A DNA stretch of 64,000 bases, taken from the NCBI RefSeq assembly GCF_004217135.1, contig NZ_SHKK01000001.1, positions 1,302,001 through 1,366,000 of the forward strand. Reading direction: 5' to 3'. Both the position numbers and the translations under genes were made by a program. This document shows, one piece after another, positions 27,781 to 35,680 of this stretch; positions within the stretch are counted from its first letter, which is position 1; every line of letters starts with the position of its first letter. The stretch is from Micromonospora violae (GTDB lineage Bacteria > Actinomycetota > Actinomycetes > Mycobacteriales > Micromonosporaceae). Under the pieces are notes generated by a model. It was not told the origin of the DNA. It did not search any database and saw only the letters and a program-made list of their open reading frames with translations.

Positions 27781-27869
27781 GTAACCGGCAGTGGGAGGCG
27801 ATCATCGAGGTTGGCGTCCGATGGTTCGCCGGCAGGTGTAGCTCCGGCCTTCTGGCGGGTGCGCGGTGA
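27777..27869 (+). CDS. 30-residue micro-ORF coupled to both neighbours
   Basis: GTG 27777 overlaps the upstream TGA and its own TGA (27867-27869) overlaps the GTG of the next gene, in both cases as GTGA. AGGAAGG lies 7-8 bases ahead. The product (MSNRQWEAIIEVGVRWFAGR, then ten more residues) has an amphipathic first half. It may be a true small protein or only a bridge that carries ribosomes to the next gene. No family recognised. Confidence 0.5.
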   Translation: MSNRQWEAIIEVGVRWFAGRCSSGLLAGAR

Positions 27870-28144
27870 CCGTGCACGGCCCGGTCATGCCGATGTGGAG
27901 CTGCGGGGGCTGCGGCCTGCCCTGGCCCTGCCGGACCCGCAAGCGCGAGTTGCGCGCGGAGTATGCGGATGCGCCGGTGTCGCTGGCCCTTTACCTCGGG
28001 TCCTACCTCGTGCAGGCGACCGAGGACATGCCGTGGACACCGGCCGGTGTGCTGCACCGCCGGTTCCTCGGCTGGACCAGGGATGCCGAGCTGCCGAATC
28101 CAGCAGTACCGCAACAGTGTCAGTCCGTCCGAGCCGAGCCCTAG
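27866..28144 (+). CDS. Small CxxC protein
   Basis: 92 residues. The N-terminus MWSCGGCGLPWPCRTRKREL carries three Cys and is probably a metal site; SLALYLGSYLVQA and RRFLGWTRD follow. The same short protein type is common near XRE regulators in Micromonospora and Streptomyces, sometimes labelled flavin reductase without good cause. GTG 27866 overlaps the micro-ORF stop. Confidence 0.75.
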   Translation: MTVHGPVMPMWSCGGCGLPWPCRTRKRELRAEYADAPVSLALYLGSYLVQATEDMPWTPAGVLHRRFLGWTRDAELPNPAVPQQCQSVRAEP

Positions 28145-28229
28145 TCGACCAACGCCCTGGCCCGGCCAGTGTCGCCGCCGCCCGGTCCGCGCTTGTGTGG
28201 CGGTGCCGGCGTCGGAAGAATCCCCGGTC

Positions 28230-28853
28230 ATGTCGGAAGATCACCAGCCGGAGTCCGGCGAGGACGAAATCGAGAGCTACGTCGTCGAGTGCGCCATCGA
28301 CGCGGAGTTGGCCGGTCAGCTCATCGGGCTGGCCGACCTGCCGTGGCACGACCCGGGTGTCACCAGCCGGGCGATGCGGGACCTCGGTTGGTTCACCGAC
28401 GGGGTGCCGACCGACGAGGCGCGCTTCGTCACCGGGGCCGGTCACGCCGTCTACACCGACTACGGTCTCTACCTGCCCTTCGTCCACTACTACCTGGTGG
28501 GCGGGGAGTTGTGGCCGGACGACTTCTGGGGCTCGCAGCCGGGCTGGTCGAGCCATCGGGGCGCCGGCCGTCCGGAGTTCGAGGCGTCCATCGACGCGGC
28601 CATCGACCGGTTCGCGCAACGGCTCGGTCCACCGGAGTGTGACGTCCGGACCGAGGGCAGGTACCTCGCCATCGGTAGCTACTCCTGGCGGTACGCCGCC
28701 TGGCGACGCGGCGGCACCATTCTCGTGGTCGGCCCGGCCCTGGACAGCTACTCCTACGGCCAGGACGAGGAGGCCGTCGTCTACATCGGCGAGTTCGCCC
28801 AGGACCGGCCGTTCCCGGCGGCCGCCGACTTCGTCAAACTGCTGCGCAAGTAG
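28230..28853 (+). CDS. Hypothetical cytosolic protein
   Basis: 207 residues, acidic, no signal or membrane segment, rich in Tyr and Trp (YTDYGLYLPFVHYYLVGGEL, WRYAAWRRGGTILVVGP). The sequence reads as a compact alpha/beta protein but I recognise no family. ATG 28230 is the first reasonable start; the open frame upstream crosses the preceding small gene. No operon link is evident. Confidence 0.7.
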   Translation: MSEDHQPESGEDEIESYVVECAIDAELAGQLIGLADLPWHDPGVTSRAMRDLGWFTDGVPTDEARFVTGAGHAVYTDYGLYLPFVHYYLVGGELWPDDFWGSQPGWSSHRGAGRPEFEASIDAAIDRFAQRLGPPECDVRTEGRYLAIGSYSWRYAAWRRGGTILVVGPALDSYSYGQDEEAVVYIGEFAQDRPFPAAADFVKLLRK

Positions 28854-28935
28854 TCGTTGAGGCTGCCGTGCTCCAGCAGCGGGATAGCCTGCCTGTGGTG
28901 TCTCGAACCGCGGGACCGGAGGAGCCGGTGTTGGG

Positions 28936-29889
28936 ATGACAGGTGGGCGACCGATGCCGACGCAGGACGACGTGCTCGGGTACTTCGACACGCTGTCGAA
29001 CTGGGGGCGCTGGGGTGACGACGACGAGCGCGGAACGCTGAACCACATCACCGACGACGTCCGGCTGGCGGCGGCGCGGGCCGTACGCCACGGCCGGAGC
29101 GTGTCGTGCGCGTGGGAGGTTGCCGCACCGCAGGACATGGAGCGGTCGACGACGACGTGCCCGTGCGCCGCCGAGATGCCGGGTGCCGAGCACATGCCCG
29201 CGCACTTCCACGCCGACCGGCGGTGGGGTTTCTCGTCCGAGCGGCTCGGCATCTCGTTTCACGGCAACACCCTCACTCACCTCGACTCGCCGTGCCACAT
29301 CTTCTGGGACGGCATGATGTACAACGGCCGGTCGCACTCGTTGGTCGACGCCGCGACGGGTTCGGCGTGGGGGGCCGTGACGGCGGCGGCGAACGGGATC
29401 GTCACGCGTGGTGTCCTGTTGGACGTCGCGCGGGCCCGGGACGTGCCGTGGTGGGAACCGGGGCAGGGGGTGTTCCCCGACGACCTCGAAGAGGCCGAGC
29501 GCCGTCAGGGCGTACGGGTTCGACCGGGCGACGCGATCCTCCTGCGTACCGGCTACGGCCGCTTCCGACACGAGAACGGTGCGACGAGCGGTTTCGCGCA
29601 GGCCGGGTGGCACGCGTCCTGCCTGCCGTGGCTGCATGAGCGGGGAGTCGCGCTGATCGGTGCGGACACGCCGCAGGATGTTCAGCCGTCGGGGTACGAC
29701 GATGTGTTGATGCCGGTCCACGCCGTGAGTCTCGTGGCGATGGGTCTGTGGCTGCTCGACAACTGCGACCTGGAGGCGTGCGCGTCGACGGCCGTTGAGC
29801 TCGACCAGTGGGACTTCCACCTGGCGGTCGCGCCGGTCCGCCTCGCCGGTACGTCCGGCAGCCCGGTCAACCCGATCGCCACCTTCTGA
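28936..29889 (+). CDS. Cyclase-family metal hydrolase (kynurenine formamidase-like)
   Basis: 317 residues. The family signature HGNTLTHLDSPCH (about residues 112-124) gives the metal-binding His and Asp of Cyclase/KynB proteins; ATSxW-like and DAILLRTGYGRF regions support it. Such enzymes hydrolyse amides or lactones with Mn or Zn. ATG 28936 is 12 bases after GGAGGAG; ATG 28954 with AGGTGGG is a fair alternative. It ends in a hairpin shared with the converging DUF1996 gene. Substrate unknown. Confidence 0.88.
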   Translation: MTGGRPMPTQDDVLGYFDTLSNWGRWGDDDERGTLNHITDDVRLAAARAVRHGRSVSCAWEVAAPQDMERSTTTCPCAAEMPGAEHMPAHFHADRRWGFSSERLGISFHGNTLTHLDSPCHIFWDGMMYNGRSHSLVDAATGSAWGAVTAAANGIVTRGVLLDVARARDVPWWEPGQGVFPDDLEEAERRQGVRVRPGDAILLRTGYGRFRHENGATSGFAQAGWHASCLPWLHERGVALIGADTPQDVQPSGYDDVLMPVHAVSLVAMGLWLLDNCDLEACASTAVELDQWDFHLAVAPVRLAGTSGSPVNPIATF

Positions 29890-29898
29890 CCCGGCGAC

Positions 29899-29956
29899 GC
29901 GAGGTCTCCGGCTTGCGTTTCGGCCTGGTCGCCGAACCGTCCACCGGAGACCTCGC
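29899..29956. terminator. Bidirectional hairpin terminator
   Basis: GCGAGGTCTCCGG (29899-29911) and CCGGAGACCTCGC (29944-29956) are a perfect 13-bp inverted repeat; inside it TTCGGC and GCCGAA form a second 6-bp stem. It lies between the convergent cyclase and DUF1996 genes and can serve both strands. Confidence 0.85.
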
Positions 29957-29995
29957 TACTCTCGATCGCCAGCCGGCGACGATTCGCGGGTCAGC

Positions 29996-31132
29996 TCAGA
30001 AGTTGCCGGCCGAGTTGCACTTCACGCCCTGGTCGAGGCAGTTGCGCACCCGTGCGGCGAGCGCCTCGTCCTTCCACGCGTTGAAGAAGTCCGCGTGCAT
30101 GGAGAACGACGTGCCGGACGCGAGGGTGATGCCGTCGGTGTTCGCGCTCAACGGGTACGAGATCACGAAGGAGACCGACGGGACGGGCACCGGGTGGCTC
30201 TTCGGGCACGCCCCGGTGTGGTCACCGTTGGCCATGTGCGCCTTGTGGTCCGGGCTGTCCAGGTGCTTGCCGTCCCAGCAGTCCGGGAAGGTGATCTGCC
30301 GGACGATGTTCGCGGTCTTGGCGCAGACCGGGAACGTCTTGTCGGCGCTGCGGCCGATCTCCCCGCCGATGCCGGCACACCAGAAGTGGTTGCCCTGCTT
30401 GTCCGGGGTGTCGACCTGATTCTTGGCGTTACCGGTGATCATTCGCAGGCCGAACGGGAAGGGCTGGGTCTTGCTCGGATCCTTCAGGCGGGAACCGTAG
30501 TAGACGGTCACCTCCTTCGGGTCCACGACCTTGCCGTTCTGGTACATCGTCGGCACCCAGTAGGCGGACTGGTCGTCCGGTGAGTTGCAGGTGGTCGCCT
30601 TCGCCGCCCGCAGCGATTCGGCGGTCGAGTTGGCGTTGGTCGACCTGTTACCCCAGAACGTGTGGTTGTGCGAGCCACCGATCAGCTTGGGCAGCACGAT
30701 CGGGTCGTCGCTGTTGTGGTGGCTGGTCTTGCAGCCGACGTTGAATTCGGGCACCTTGACCGGGTTGCCGGTCACCGGCTTGGGCTTGCGGGCGAAGAAC
30801 GCCTTCGTCGCGGCGGCCTGCGCGGCGGCGTCGATGGTGATCCAGCCACCGGATGCGGTGGGCGGAGCGGCGCTGGTCGGCGGCTTCGCCGGCTTGCCCG
30901 GCGCGGACGGGGAGGCCGACGTGCCCGGGGCGCTCGGCGTGGCCGACGGGTCGGCCGGGGTGGTGGCGGTCGGCGCGTCCGGGGCGGACGAGCCGATGCC
31001 GGTGTCGCTGGACGGGCCGGACGCGCCGGGAGTGGCCGGCGTTTCCTTGCATCCGCCGGCGAGCGCCATGCTCACCAGCAACAGGGCCGTGACGGAACGA
31101 CGGCGTCGAGGGGTGGATCGGAGATCTATCAA
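29996..31132 (-). CDS. DUF1996 lipoprotein
   Basis: 378 residues: lipoprotein signal with lipobox LAGGC (Cys about 28), a 90-residue Pro/Ala/Ser linker, then a DUF1996 domain (about 130-378). The domain motifs are HNHTFWGNRS, YWVPTMYQNG and FPDCWDGKHLDSPDHKAHM with paired Cys. DUF1996 is known from fungi and actinomycetes and has no assigned activity; a wall or carbohydrate role is often guessed. The start codon is TTG 31132, with GGAAGGAAGG about 10 bases ahead. Confidence 0.85.
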   Translation of the reverse strand: MIDLRSTPRRRRSVTALLLVSMALAGGCKETPATPGASGPSSDTGIGSSAPDAPTATTPADPSATPSAPGTSASPSAPGKPAKPPTSAAPPTASGGWITIDAAAQAAATKAFFARKPKPVTGNPVKVPEFNVGCKTSHHNSDDPIVLPKLIGGSHNHTFWGNRSTNANSTAESLRAAKATTCNSPDDQSAYWVPTMYQNGKVVDPKEVTVYYGSRLKDPSKTQPFPFGLRMITGNAKNQVDTPDKQGNHFWCAGIGGEIGRSADKTFPVCAKTANIVRQITFPDCWDGKHLDSPDHKAHMANGDHTGACPKSHPVPVPSVSFVISYPLSANTDGITLASGTSFSMHADFFNAWKDEALAARVRNCLDQGVKCNSAGNF

Positions 31133-31143
31133 CGGGGGCGCAC

Positions 31144-31162
31144 CTTCCTTCCGAGAAGGAAG
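31144..31162 (-). promoter_or_regulatory. Small hairpin at the ribosome site of the DUF1996 gene
   Basis: CTTCCTT (31144-31150) and AAGGAAG (31156-31162) pair perfectly with a 5-base loop. On the minus strand the stem contains the purine-rich ribosome site of the gene starting at 31132, so folding could hide it. This is a positional inference. Confidence 0.4.
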
Positions 31163-31189
31163 AGTACGAGTTGACTCCCTGATCCTTTC

Positions 31190-31230
31190 TCGCTGAGACG
31201 ATTAATTCTGCCTTAAATTGCGCTCAGCGA
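31190..31230. repeat. 8-bp inverted repeat in AT-rich intergenic DNA
   Basis: TCGCTGAG (31190-31197) and CTCAGCGA (31223-31230) flank an AT-rich 25-base loop, between the end of the lipoprotein gene at 31339 and the start of the DUF1996 gene (both minus strand). It may end the upstream message or be a regulator site for the downstream promoter. Confidence 0.45.
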
Positions 31231-31338
31231 TTGCCTGGTCAGCTTTGCGGAGCCGGCGCGGTGACATTTGAATCTCAATTCTTTGGTGGCTCGCAAAAAA
31301 CTGTAATCGGCGACCGCGGTGGCACTCTGCTTTCCCGC

Positions 31339-31872
31339 TCAGCACTTGTCGCGTGCGGTGCGCAGGAAGGTCTCCCGCGACATGACCTTCGTCGAGTCCC
31401 GTCCGTGCGGCGCCAACACCTGGTCCGCGCCGATCCGGGACAGGTCCGCGAGGGTGAAGTCCACCCCGATGGCGTCCCGGCGACTCGACCCCTCAAGGCT
31501 GTAGGTGACCCCGGCGCGGAGTTCGGTGAGCATCTGGACGTCCACCATCACACCTGGCTCCGGGCCGGGGAAGTCGACCGGCTCGTTGACCTCCCAGCCG
31601 GCCGGCGGCTGACCCAGCAGGGGGACCTCCACGACCTCCGTCGCGGGTGGGCCGTCGACGCTCCACCTGATCAGGGGGCGGTTGCCCGGTTCATCCTGCT
31701 GGTCGTTCTCGTACACGCCGAGCCGCGCGACATCGTCGTCGCAGGTCACCAGAACGCCGACCGGTTGGCCGTCCTGGACGGCGAGAGCGACCAGCGGCTC
31801 GTCCGGCGGGGTGCAGGCGGTCAGGAGCAGGGGGAGTGCTAACAGAATCCATGGGTGTCGTCTTCTGCGCAT
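31339..31872 (-). CDS. Small lipoprotein of unknown function
   Basis: 177 residues: RRRR start, hydrophobic core and lipobox LLTAC (Cys about 20). The mature part is acidic and looks beta-rich, with no family I recognise. ATG 31872 is preferred to a frame start nine codons upstream because it gives a normal signal peptide. It is divergent from the L,D-transpeptidase gene. Confidence 0.72.
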   Translation of the reverse strand: MRRRRHPWILLALPLLLTACTPPDEPLVALAVQDGQPVGVLVTCDDDVARLGVYENDQQDEPGNRPLIRWSVDGPPATEVVEVPLLGQPPAGWEVNEPVDFPGPEPGVMVDVQMLTELRAGVTYSLEGSSRRDAIGVDFTLADLSRIGADQVLAPHGRDSTKVMSRETFLRTARDKC

Positions 31873-31939
31873 GTCGGCAGCATGGCACGTCGCCAGCACG
31901 CTTCGATGCCCCGAGGATCACGGAAGAGAGGTGACACCG

Positions 31940-31978
31940 ATGCGTGCCCGGCTGCCCGTTCCCCCCTTCGCGGCGTGA
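31940..31978 (+). CDS. Possible 12-residue leader ORF before the L,D-transpeptidase
   Basis: ATG 31940 has an excellent ribosome site (AGAGAGGTGA) and codes for MRARLPVPPFAA before TGA. The main gene starts 80 bases later with no comparable site, so translation of this mini-ORF could affect it. It may equally be chance. Confidence 0.3.
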   Translation: MRARLPVPPFAA

Positions 31979-32057
31979 TTGCCGAGAAACAGCGCGGGGT
32001 GCCGCCGACGCGGCGAGAATTGCCGCCACGGAGAAAACGGAAGCCGGGGGACGGTCG

Positions 32058-33329
32058 ATGGGGTTACGTAGGCGAATGACGCTCATGGCGGTGATCGTCG
32101 CGGCGACGCCCCTGGTCCTCGCCGGGTGTACCACCGAGCGGAGGCCCGCCCCGCGTCCCGTCGTCGAGCCGGTGGCGCCGTCGCCCGAACTGACCCTCAT
32201 GCCCGCCGACCTGTCCCGCGACGTGCCCCTGAGCGCCGAGGTCGTGCCGCGCGTCAGGGGCGGGACGATCAGCGCCGTGCGCCTCGTCGACGACCAGGGC
32301 GCGCCGGTCCGGGTGGAGCCGCGCGAGGACGGGTCGGCCTGGGTGCCCACGACGCCGTTGCGGCCGCAACGCACCTACACCGTCGAGGTGACCGCCACCG
32401 GCGACGCCGGCGGGACCACCACCCGTACCACCACCTTCACCACCATGGCGACATCGAACAAGCCGCAGGTCACCAGCACGCTGTACTTCGCCGACAAGCG
32501 GACGTACGGCACGGCGATGCCGGTGACCATCGGCTTCGATCCGCCCATCGACCGGGCGGCGCGCGCCGACGTACAGCGGCGGTTGTTCGTCACCACGAAC
32601 CCACCCCAGCCGGGCGTGTGGTCCTGGGTGGACGACGGCAGCCAGGTCTACTACCGGGCTCCCGACTTCTGGCGGCCGGGCACGACGATCAGTGTCCGGG
32701 CCGGCCTCGAGGGCCTGCCGATCGGCCGGAACCACATCGGTGACGTCGACCGCACCGCGACCTCCAGGATCGGACGGCAGGTGGCGCTCGAGGTCGACAA
32801 CGCCACCAAACAGATGCGCGTGCGGCGTGATGGCAAGCTGATCCGCACGATCCCGGTGAGCCTCGGCAAGCGCAGCACACCCACGTCCAGCGGCAAGATG
32901 GTGATCATGGAGAAGCACCAGAACACCACGTTCGACACGCGTGGCGAGCCGAACGGCGGCTACGTGGTGCACGTCAAGGACGCCCAACGGCTCACCTGGG
33001 GCGGCGAGTTCATCCACGGGGCACCCTGGTCGGTGTCGGATCAGGGCCACCGCAACGTCTCGCATGGCTGCACGAACATCTCGCCCGCCAACGCCGACTG
33101 GTTGATGACAGTCACCCAGATCGGTGACCTGGTCACCGTCACCGGCACCGAGGTCCGGCTCGAGTCGGGCAACGGCTGGACGCCCTGGAACGCCAGTTGG
33201 GGTCAGTTCGTCAAGGGCAGCGCGCTGCCCGTACCTGCGGATCTTCGACCGGCTCGGGCATCGGCGTCGCCGCCGCCCGCGGTCGCCGCTGGCACGCCGA
33301 CGCCGGACCCGTCCGCCTCCAGCGGCTGA
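32058..33329 (+). CDS. L,D-transpeptidase lipoprotein with Ig-like domains
   Basis: 423 residues: lipoprotein signal (LAGC, Cys about 24), two Ig-like domains (about 45-150 and 155-255), then the YkuD catalytic domain (about 260-385). The active-site block is VSHGCTN with H336 and C338, preceded by FIHGAPW. The plan matches mycobacterial LdtMt2. It makes 3-3 peptide cross-links in peptidoglycan outside the membrane. The C-terminal Pro/Ala/Ser tail is low-complexity. ATG 32058 is chosen for the signal peptide. Confidence 0.93.
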   Translation: MGLRRRMTLMAVIVAATPLVLAGCTTERRPAPRPVVEPVAPSPELTLMPADLSRDVPLSAEVVPRVRGGTISAVRLVDDQGAPVRVEPREDGSAWVPTTPLRPQRTYTVEVTATGDAGGTTTRTTTFTTMATSNKPQVTSTLYFADKRTYGTAMPVTIGFDPPIDRAARADVQRRLFVTTNPPQPGVWSWVDDGSQVYYRAPDFWRPGTTISVRAGLEGLPIGRNHIGDVDRTATSRIGRQVALEVDNATKQMRVRRDGKLIRTIPVSLGKRSTPTSSGKMVIMEKHQNTTFDTRGEPNGGYVVHVKDAQRLTWGGEFIHGAPWSVSDQGHRNVSHGCTNISPANADWLMTVTQIGDLVTVTGTEVRLESGNGWTPWNASWGQFVKGSALPVPADLRPARASASPPPAVAAGTPTPDPSASSG

Positions 33330-33386
33330 CCCGCCGGGCACCGGGCAGGCTCTCGCCGCTTGCCGGGCCGCCCTACCCTCCGGGCC

Positions 33387-33839
33387 ATGACGTACGAGCC
33401 GATAATGGTTCCCGACCGGAGGCCGAACCGGACTGTTCGTACGGTCCTGATCGTCCTCGGTGCCCTACTGGCGCTGTGCTGCGTGGTGGGCACCTGCGTC
33501 GGCCTCTGGTTCTACCGCTCGCTCAAGGACTCGGTCGAACCGGCCCGGGCGGCCACGACGGCGTTCGTCGACGACGTGCAGGCCGGCAACTACCCGGGCG
33601 CGTACGGGCGGCTGTGCGAACGGGTGCGCGACGGCATGACTCAGGAGGAGTTCGCCCGGGTCCAGGCCGCCCAGTTGAAGATCAGCAGTTACGAGATCAC
33701 CAACGTGAACGTCAACAACTTCAACGGGCGGCTCACCGCGACCGCCACCGTCGTGGTGGTCCAGGAGGCCACCGGCGCGCGGGCCAGTCAGGCGGTGGCG
33801 CTGGTCAAGGAGGACGACGAGTGGCGGGTCTGCCAGTGA
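33387..33839 (+). CDS. Membrane-anchored DUF4878-like protein
   Basis: 150 residues: one membrane helix (about 20-43, VLIVLGALLALCCVVGTCVG), then an external domain beginning ARAATTAFVDDVQAGNYPGAY and ending VALVKEDDEWRVCQ. That is the alpha/beta NTF2-like layout of DUF4878-type proteins, with a closing W-x-V-C. Function unknown; it may partner wall enzymes, since the L,D-transpeptidase ends 57 bases upstream on the same strand. Confidence 0.78.
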   Translation: MTYEPIMVPDRRPNRTVRTVLIVLGALLALCCVVGTCVGLWFYRSLKDSVEPARAATTAFVDDVQAGNYPGAYGRLCERVRDGMTQEEFARVQAAQLKISSYEITNVNVNNFNGRLTATATVVVVQEATGARASQAVALVKEDDEWRVCQ

Positions 33840-33998
33840 GTTCACCGCGCCGTCGCGGCATAGGAGCCAGCACGCTCAGCGAGAGCCCGGCCAGCGGTTG
33901 TGTCCAGACCGACACCCACGCGCAGGTGGCGTGGCGGCGCGGCGAGTCGGGCCCTGTCCCGGTGGCTGGGCGGTCGCGGCCCGGTCTAGGTTCGAGGC

Positions 33999-34475
33999 AT
34001 GCGCGTGCGAACCGGATGGACCATGCCCCACCCGGCCGAGGTTCTGTGGCCGGCTCTCTGCGACTCGCGTCTTGAGCTTCAGCCACGCTGCCCGGTGTTC
34101 TACCTGGGCACGCCCCGACCCACCTCGTGCCGGCTGCCGGACGGCCCGGGCGAGGTCGGCGCCTCCCGGCAGTGTGTCTCGGAACAGGGCGTGGTGCGCC
34201 AGCGGATCACGGTGTGGGAGCCGCCGAGCCGGTTGGCGTTCCACATGGAGTCGACGGACCTGCATTTTCATCGTTTCGTCGACTATCTCGGGGACCTGTT
34301 CGAGTTGGTCCCGGTCAACGGCGGGACCCGGGTTACCCGGACCACGACGGTGACGGTCCGGGGGTACGGTCGCGTCGCGCTCGAACCGGCGCTCTGGGTC
34401 GGGCTGAAGTCGGTGCACCGCTTCGTGTTCCGCAACTGGCAGAAGATGGCGTTGTCGCCACCCGCCATCCTCTGA
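33999..34475 (+). CDS. SRPBCC (START-like) protein
   Basis: 158 residues with a polyketide-cyclase/SRPBCC profile: HPAEVLWPALCDSRL at the N-terminus, VRQRITVWEPPSRLAFHMES in the middle, and GGTRVTRTTTVTVRGYG before a C-terminal helix (FVFRNWQKMALS). Such proteins bind hydrophobic ligands or help ring closure. It stands alone; ligand unknown. Confidence 0.78.
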   Translation: MRVRTGWTMPHPAEVLWPALCDSRLELQPRCPVFYLGTPRPTSCRLPDGPGEVGASRQCVSEQGVVRQRITVWEPPSRLAFHMESTDLHFHRFVDYLGDLFELVPVNGGTRVTRTTTVTVRGYGRVALEPALWVGLKSVHRFVFRNWQKMALSPPAIL

Positions 34476-34529
34476 CCTCGCGTCGATCGGTGGCAGCTCA
34501 GCAGGGCGTCGCTCGGCGTGTCGAGCTGC

Positions 34530-35639
34530 TCAGCTGCCAACGATCAAGGGATGGGCCAGCTCCGGAATGCCGTAGTGCTGGTCGAGGACCTGCATGGCGG
34601 CGCCCGCGGCGATCACGTCCGCGCCGAGGCTGGACAGGGTCACCCTCGTGCGGAGCCAGTCCGCGCGCCGCGCGTCGGCCTGCACGGCCTCGGTGACCGC
34701 CGCGAGGTAGGTCTGCGGGTGCCCGAGGAGGTCCGCGCCGGCCAGCACCACGTGGGCGAGGTCGAGGGTCTGGAGCAGGTTGACGACGCCCACGGCCAGC
34801 ACCCGGGCGGCGTGTGCGACGTCCCCGGCCTCGGCGGCGTGGTGGTGCACGACCTCCAGGCACCCGTGCCGGCCGCAGACGCAGCGCGGCCCGGTCAGGT
34901 CGACGACGGTGTGGCCGAATTCGCCGGCGTTGGTGTGCGCCCCACGGTGGGCCGCCCCGCCCAGCCAGAAGCCCGCGCCGACGCCGGACTCGACCATGAT
35001 GAGGGCCGCGTCGCCGAACGTCGCGCCGTGCCGCCAGGCCTCCGCCGTGATCCCCGCGGTGACGTCCTTGTCCAGGTGGACGGGCAGGCCCAGGTGCTTC
35101 TCGGCGATCTCGCGCAGCGGTACGTCGTGCCAGTGCCGCAGGCCGTGGGCGTCCCGGACCAGGCCGTTGGCGTGGTCGAGCGGGCCGATCATGCCGATGC
35201 CCAGCCCGGTGAGGCGGCTGCGCAGGTCGCCGACGCCGGCCATCGTGTCGATGCCGACGCTGAGGGCGTCGAGGAGTTGCGCCGGGGTGAAGTCGTGGGG
35301 CAGCGGGCTGACCGCCGAGTGGTGCACGGTGCCGGCCAGGTCGACCAGGACCAGCCGCAGCGTGCGCCGCGCCACGTGGGCGCCGATGGCGTATCGGCTG
35401 TCCGGGACGAGTTCGTAGACGACCGCCGGCTTGCCGATGCCCGGACGCCGCACGCCGGCCGGGCGGATCAGGCCGTCGGCGGTCAGCCGGGCGATGACCT
35501 TGGAGACCGCCTGTGGCGTCAGGCCGGTGGCCCTGACCACTGTCGCGCGCTCGAAGGTGCGAGCGGTACGCCCCACGGCCATGACCAGTGCCTGGTTGTA
35601 GTCGCGGAGGAAGGTGACGTCGGCAGTGACGCGAGTCAT
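34530..35639 (-). CDS. ROK-family transcriptional repressor
   Basis: 369 residues: winged helix-turn-helix (about 18-80, TGLTPQAVSKVIARLTADGL), then a ROK sugar-kinase-like domain with the zinc motif CVCGRHGCLEV (near 245) and a substrate-site GHVxH-type region. Regulators of this family usually repress sugar or transport genes and release DNA on binding a sugar. The gene is divergent from an MFS exporter with a 41-base gap that carries a palindrome, so the exporter is the likely target. The HTH makes a kinase role unlikely. Confidence 0.9.
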   Translation of the reverse strand: MTRVTADVTFLRDYNQALVMAVGRTARTFERATVVRATGLTPQAVSKVIARLTADGLIRPAGVRRPGIGKPAVVYELVPDSRYAIGAHVARRTLRLVLVDLAGTVHHSAVSPLPHDFTPAQLLDALSVGIDTMAGVGDLRSRLTGLGIGMIGPLDHANGLVRDAHGLRHWHDVPLREIAEKHLGLPVHLDKDVTAGITAEAWRHGATFGDAALIMVESGVGAGFWLGGAAHRGAHTNAGEFGHTVVDLTGPRCVCGRHGCLEVVHHHAAEAGDVAHAARVLAVGVVNLLQTLDLAHVVLAGADLLGHPQTYLAAVTEAVQADARRADWLRTRVTLSSLGADVIAAGAAMQVLDQHYGIPELAHPLIVGS

Positions 35640-35655
35640 CTCACCACCCTATTAC

Positions 35656-35668
35656 GCAACGCTGTTGC
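35656..35668. promoter_or_regulatory. Candidate ROK operator
   Basis: GCAAC-GCT-GTTGC is a perfect inverted repeat in the 41-base gap between the divergent ROK and MFS genes, 12 bases before the MFS GTG. Flanking TTA and TAA extend it loosely. Bound repressor would block both promoters. Confidence 0.6.
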
Positions 35669-35680
35669 TAAATTTTTTCG

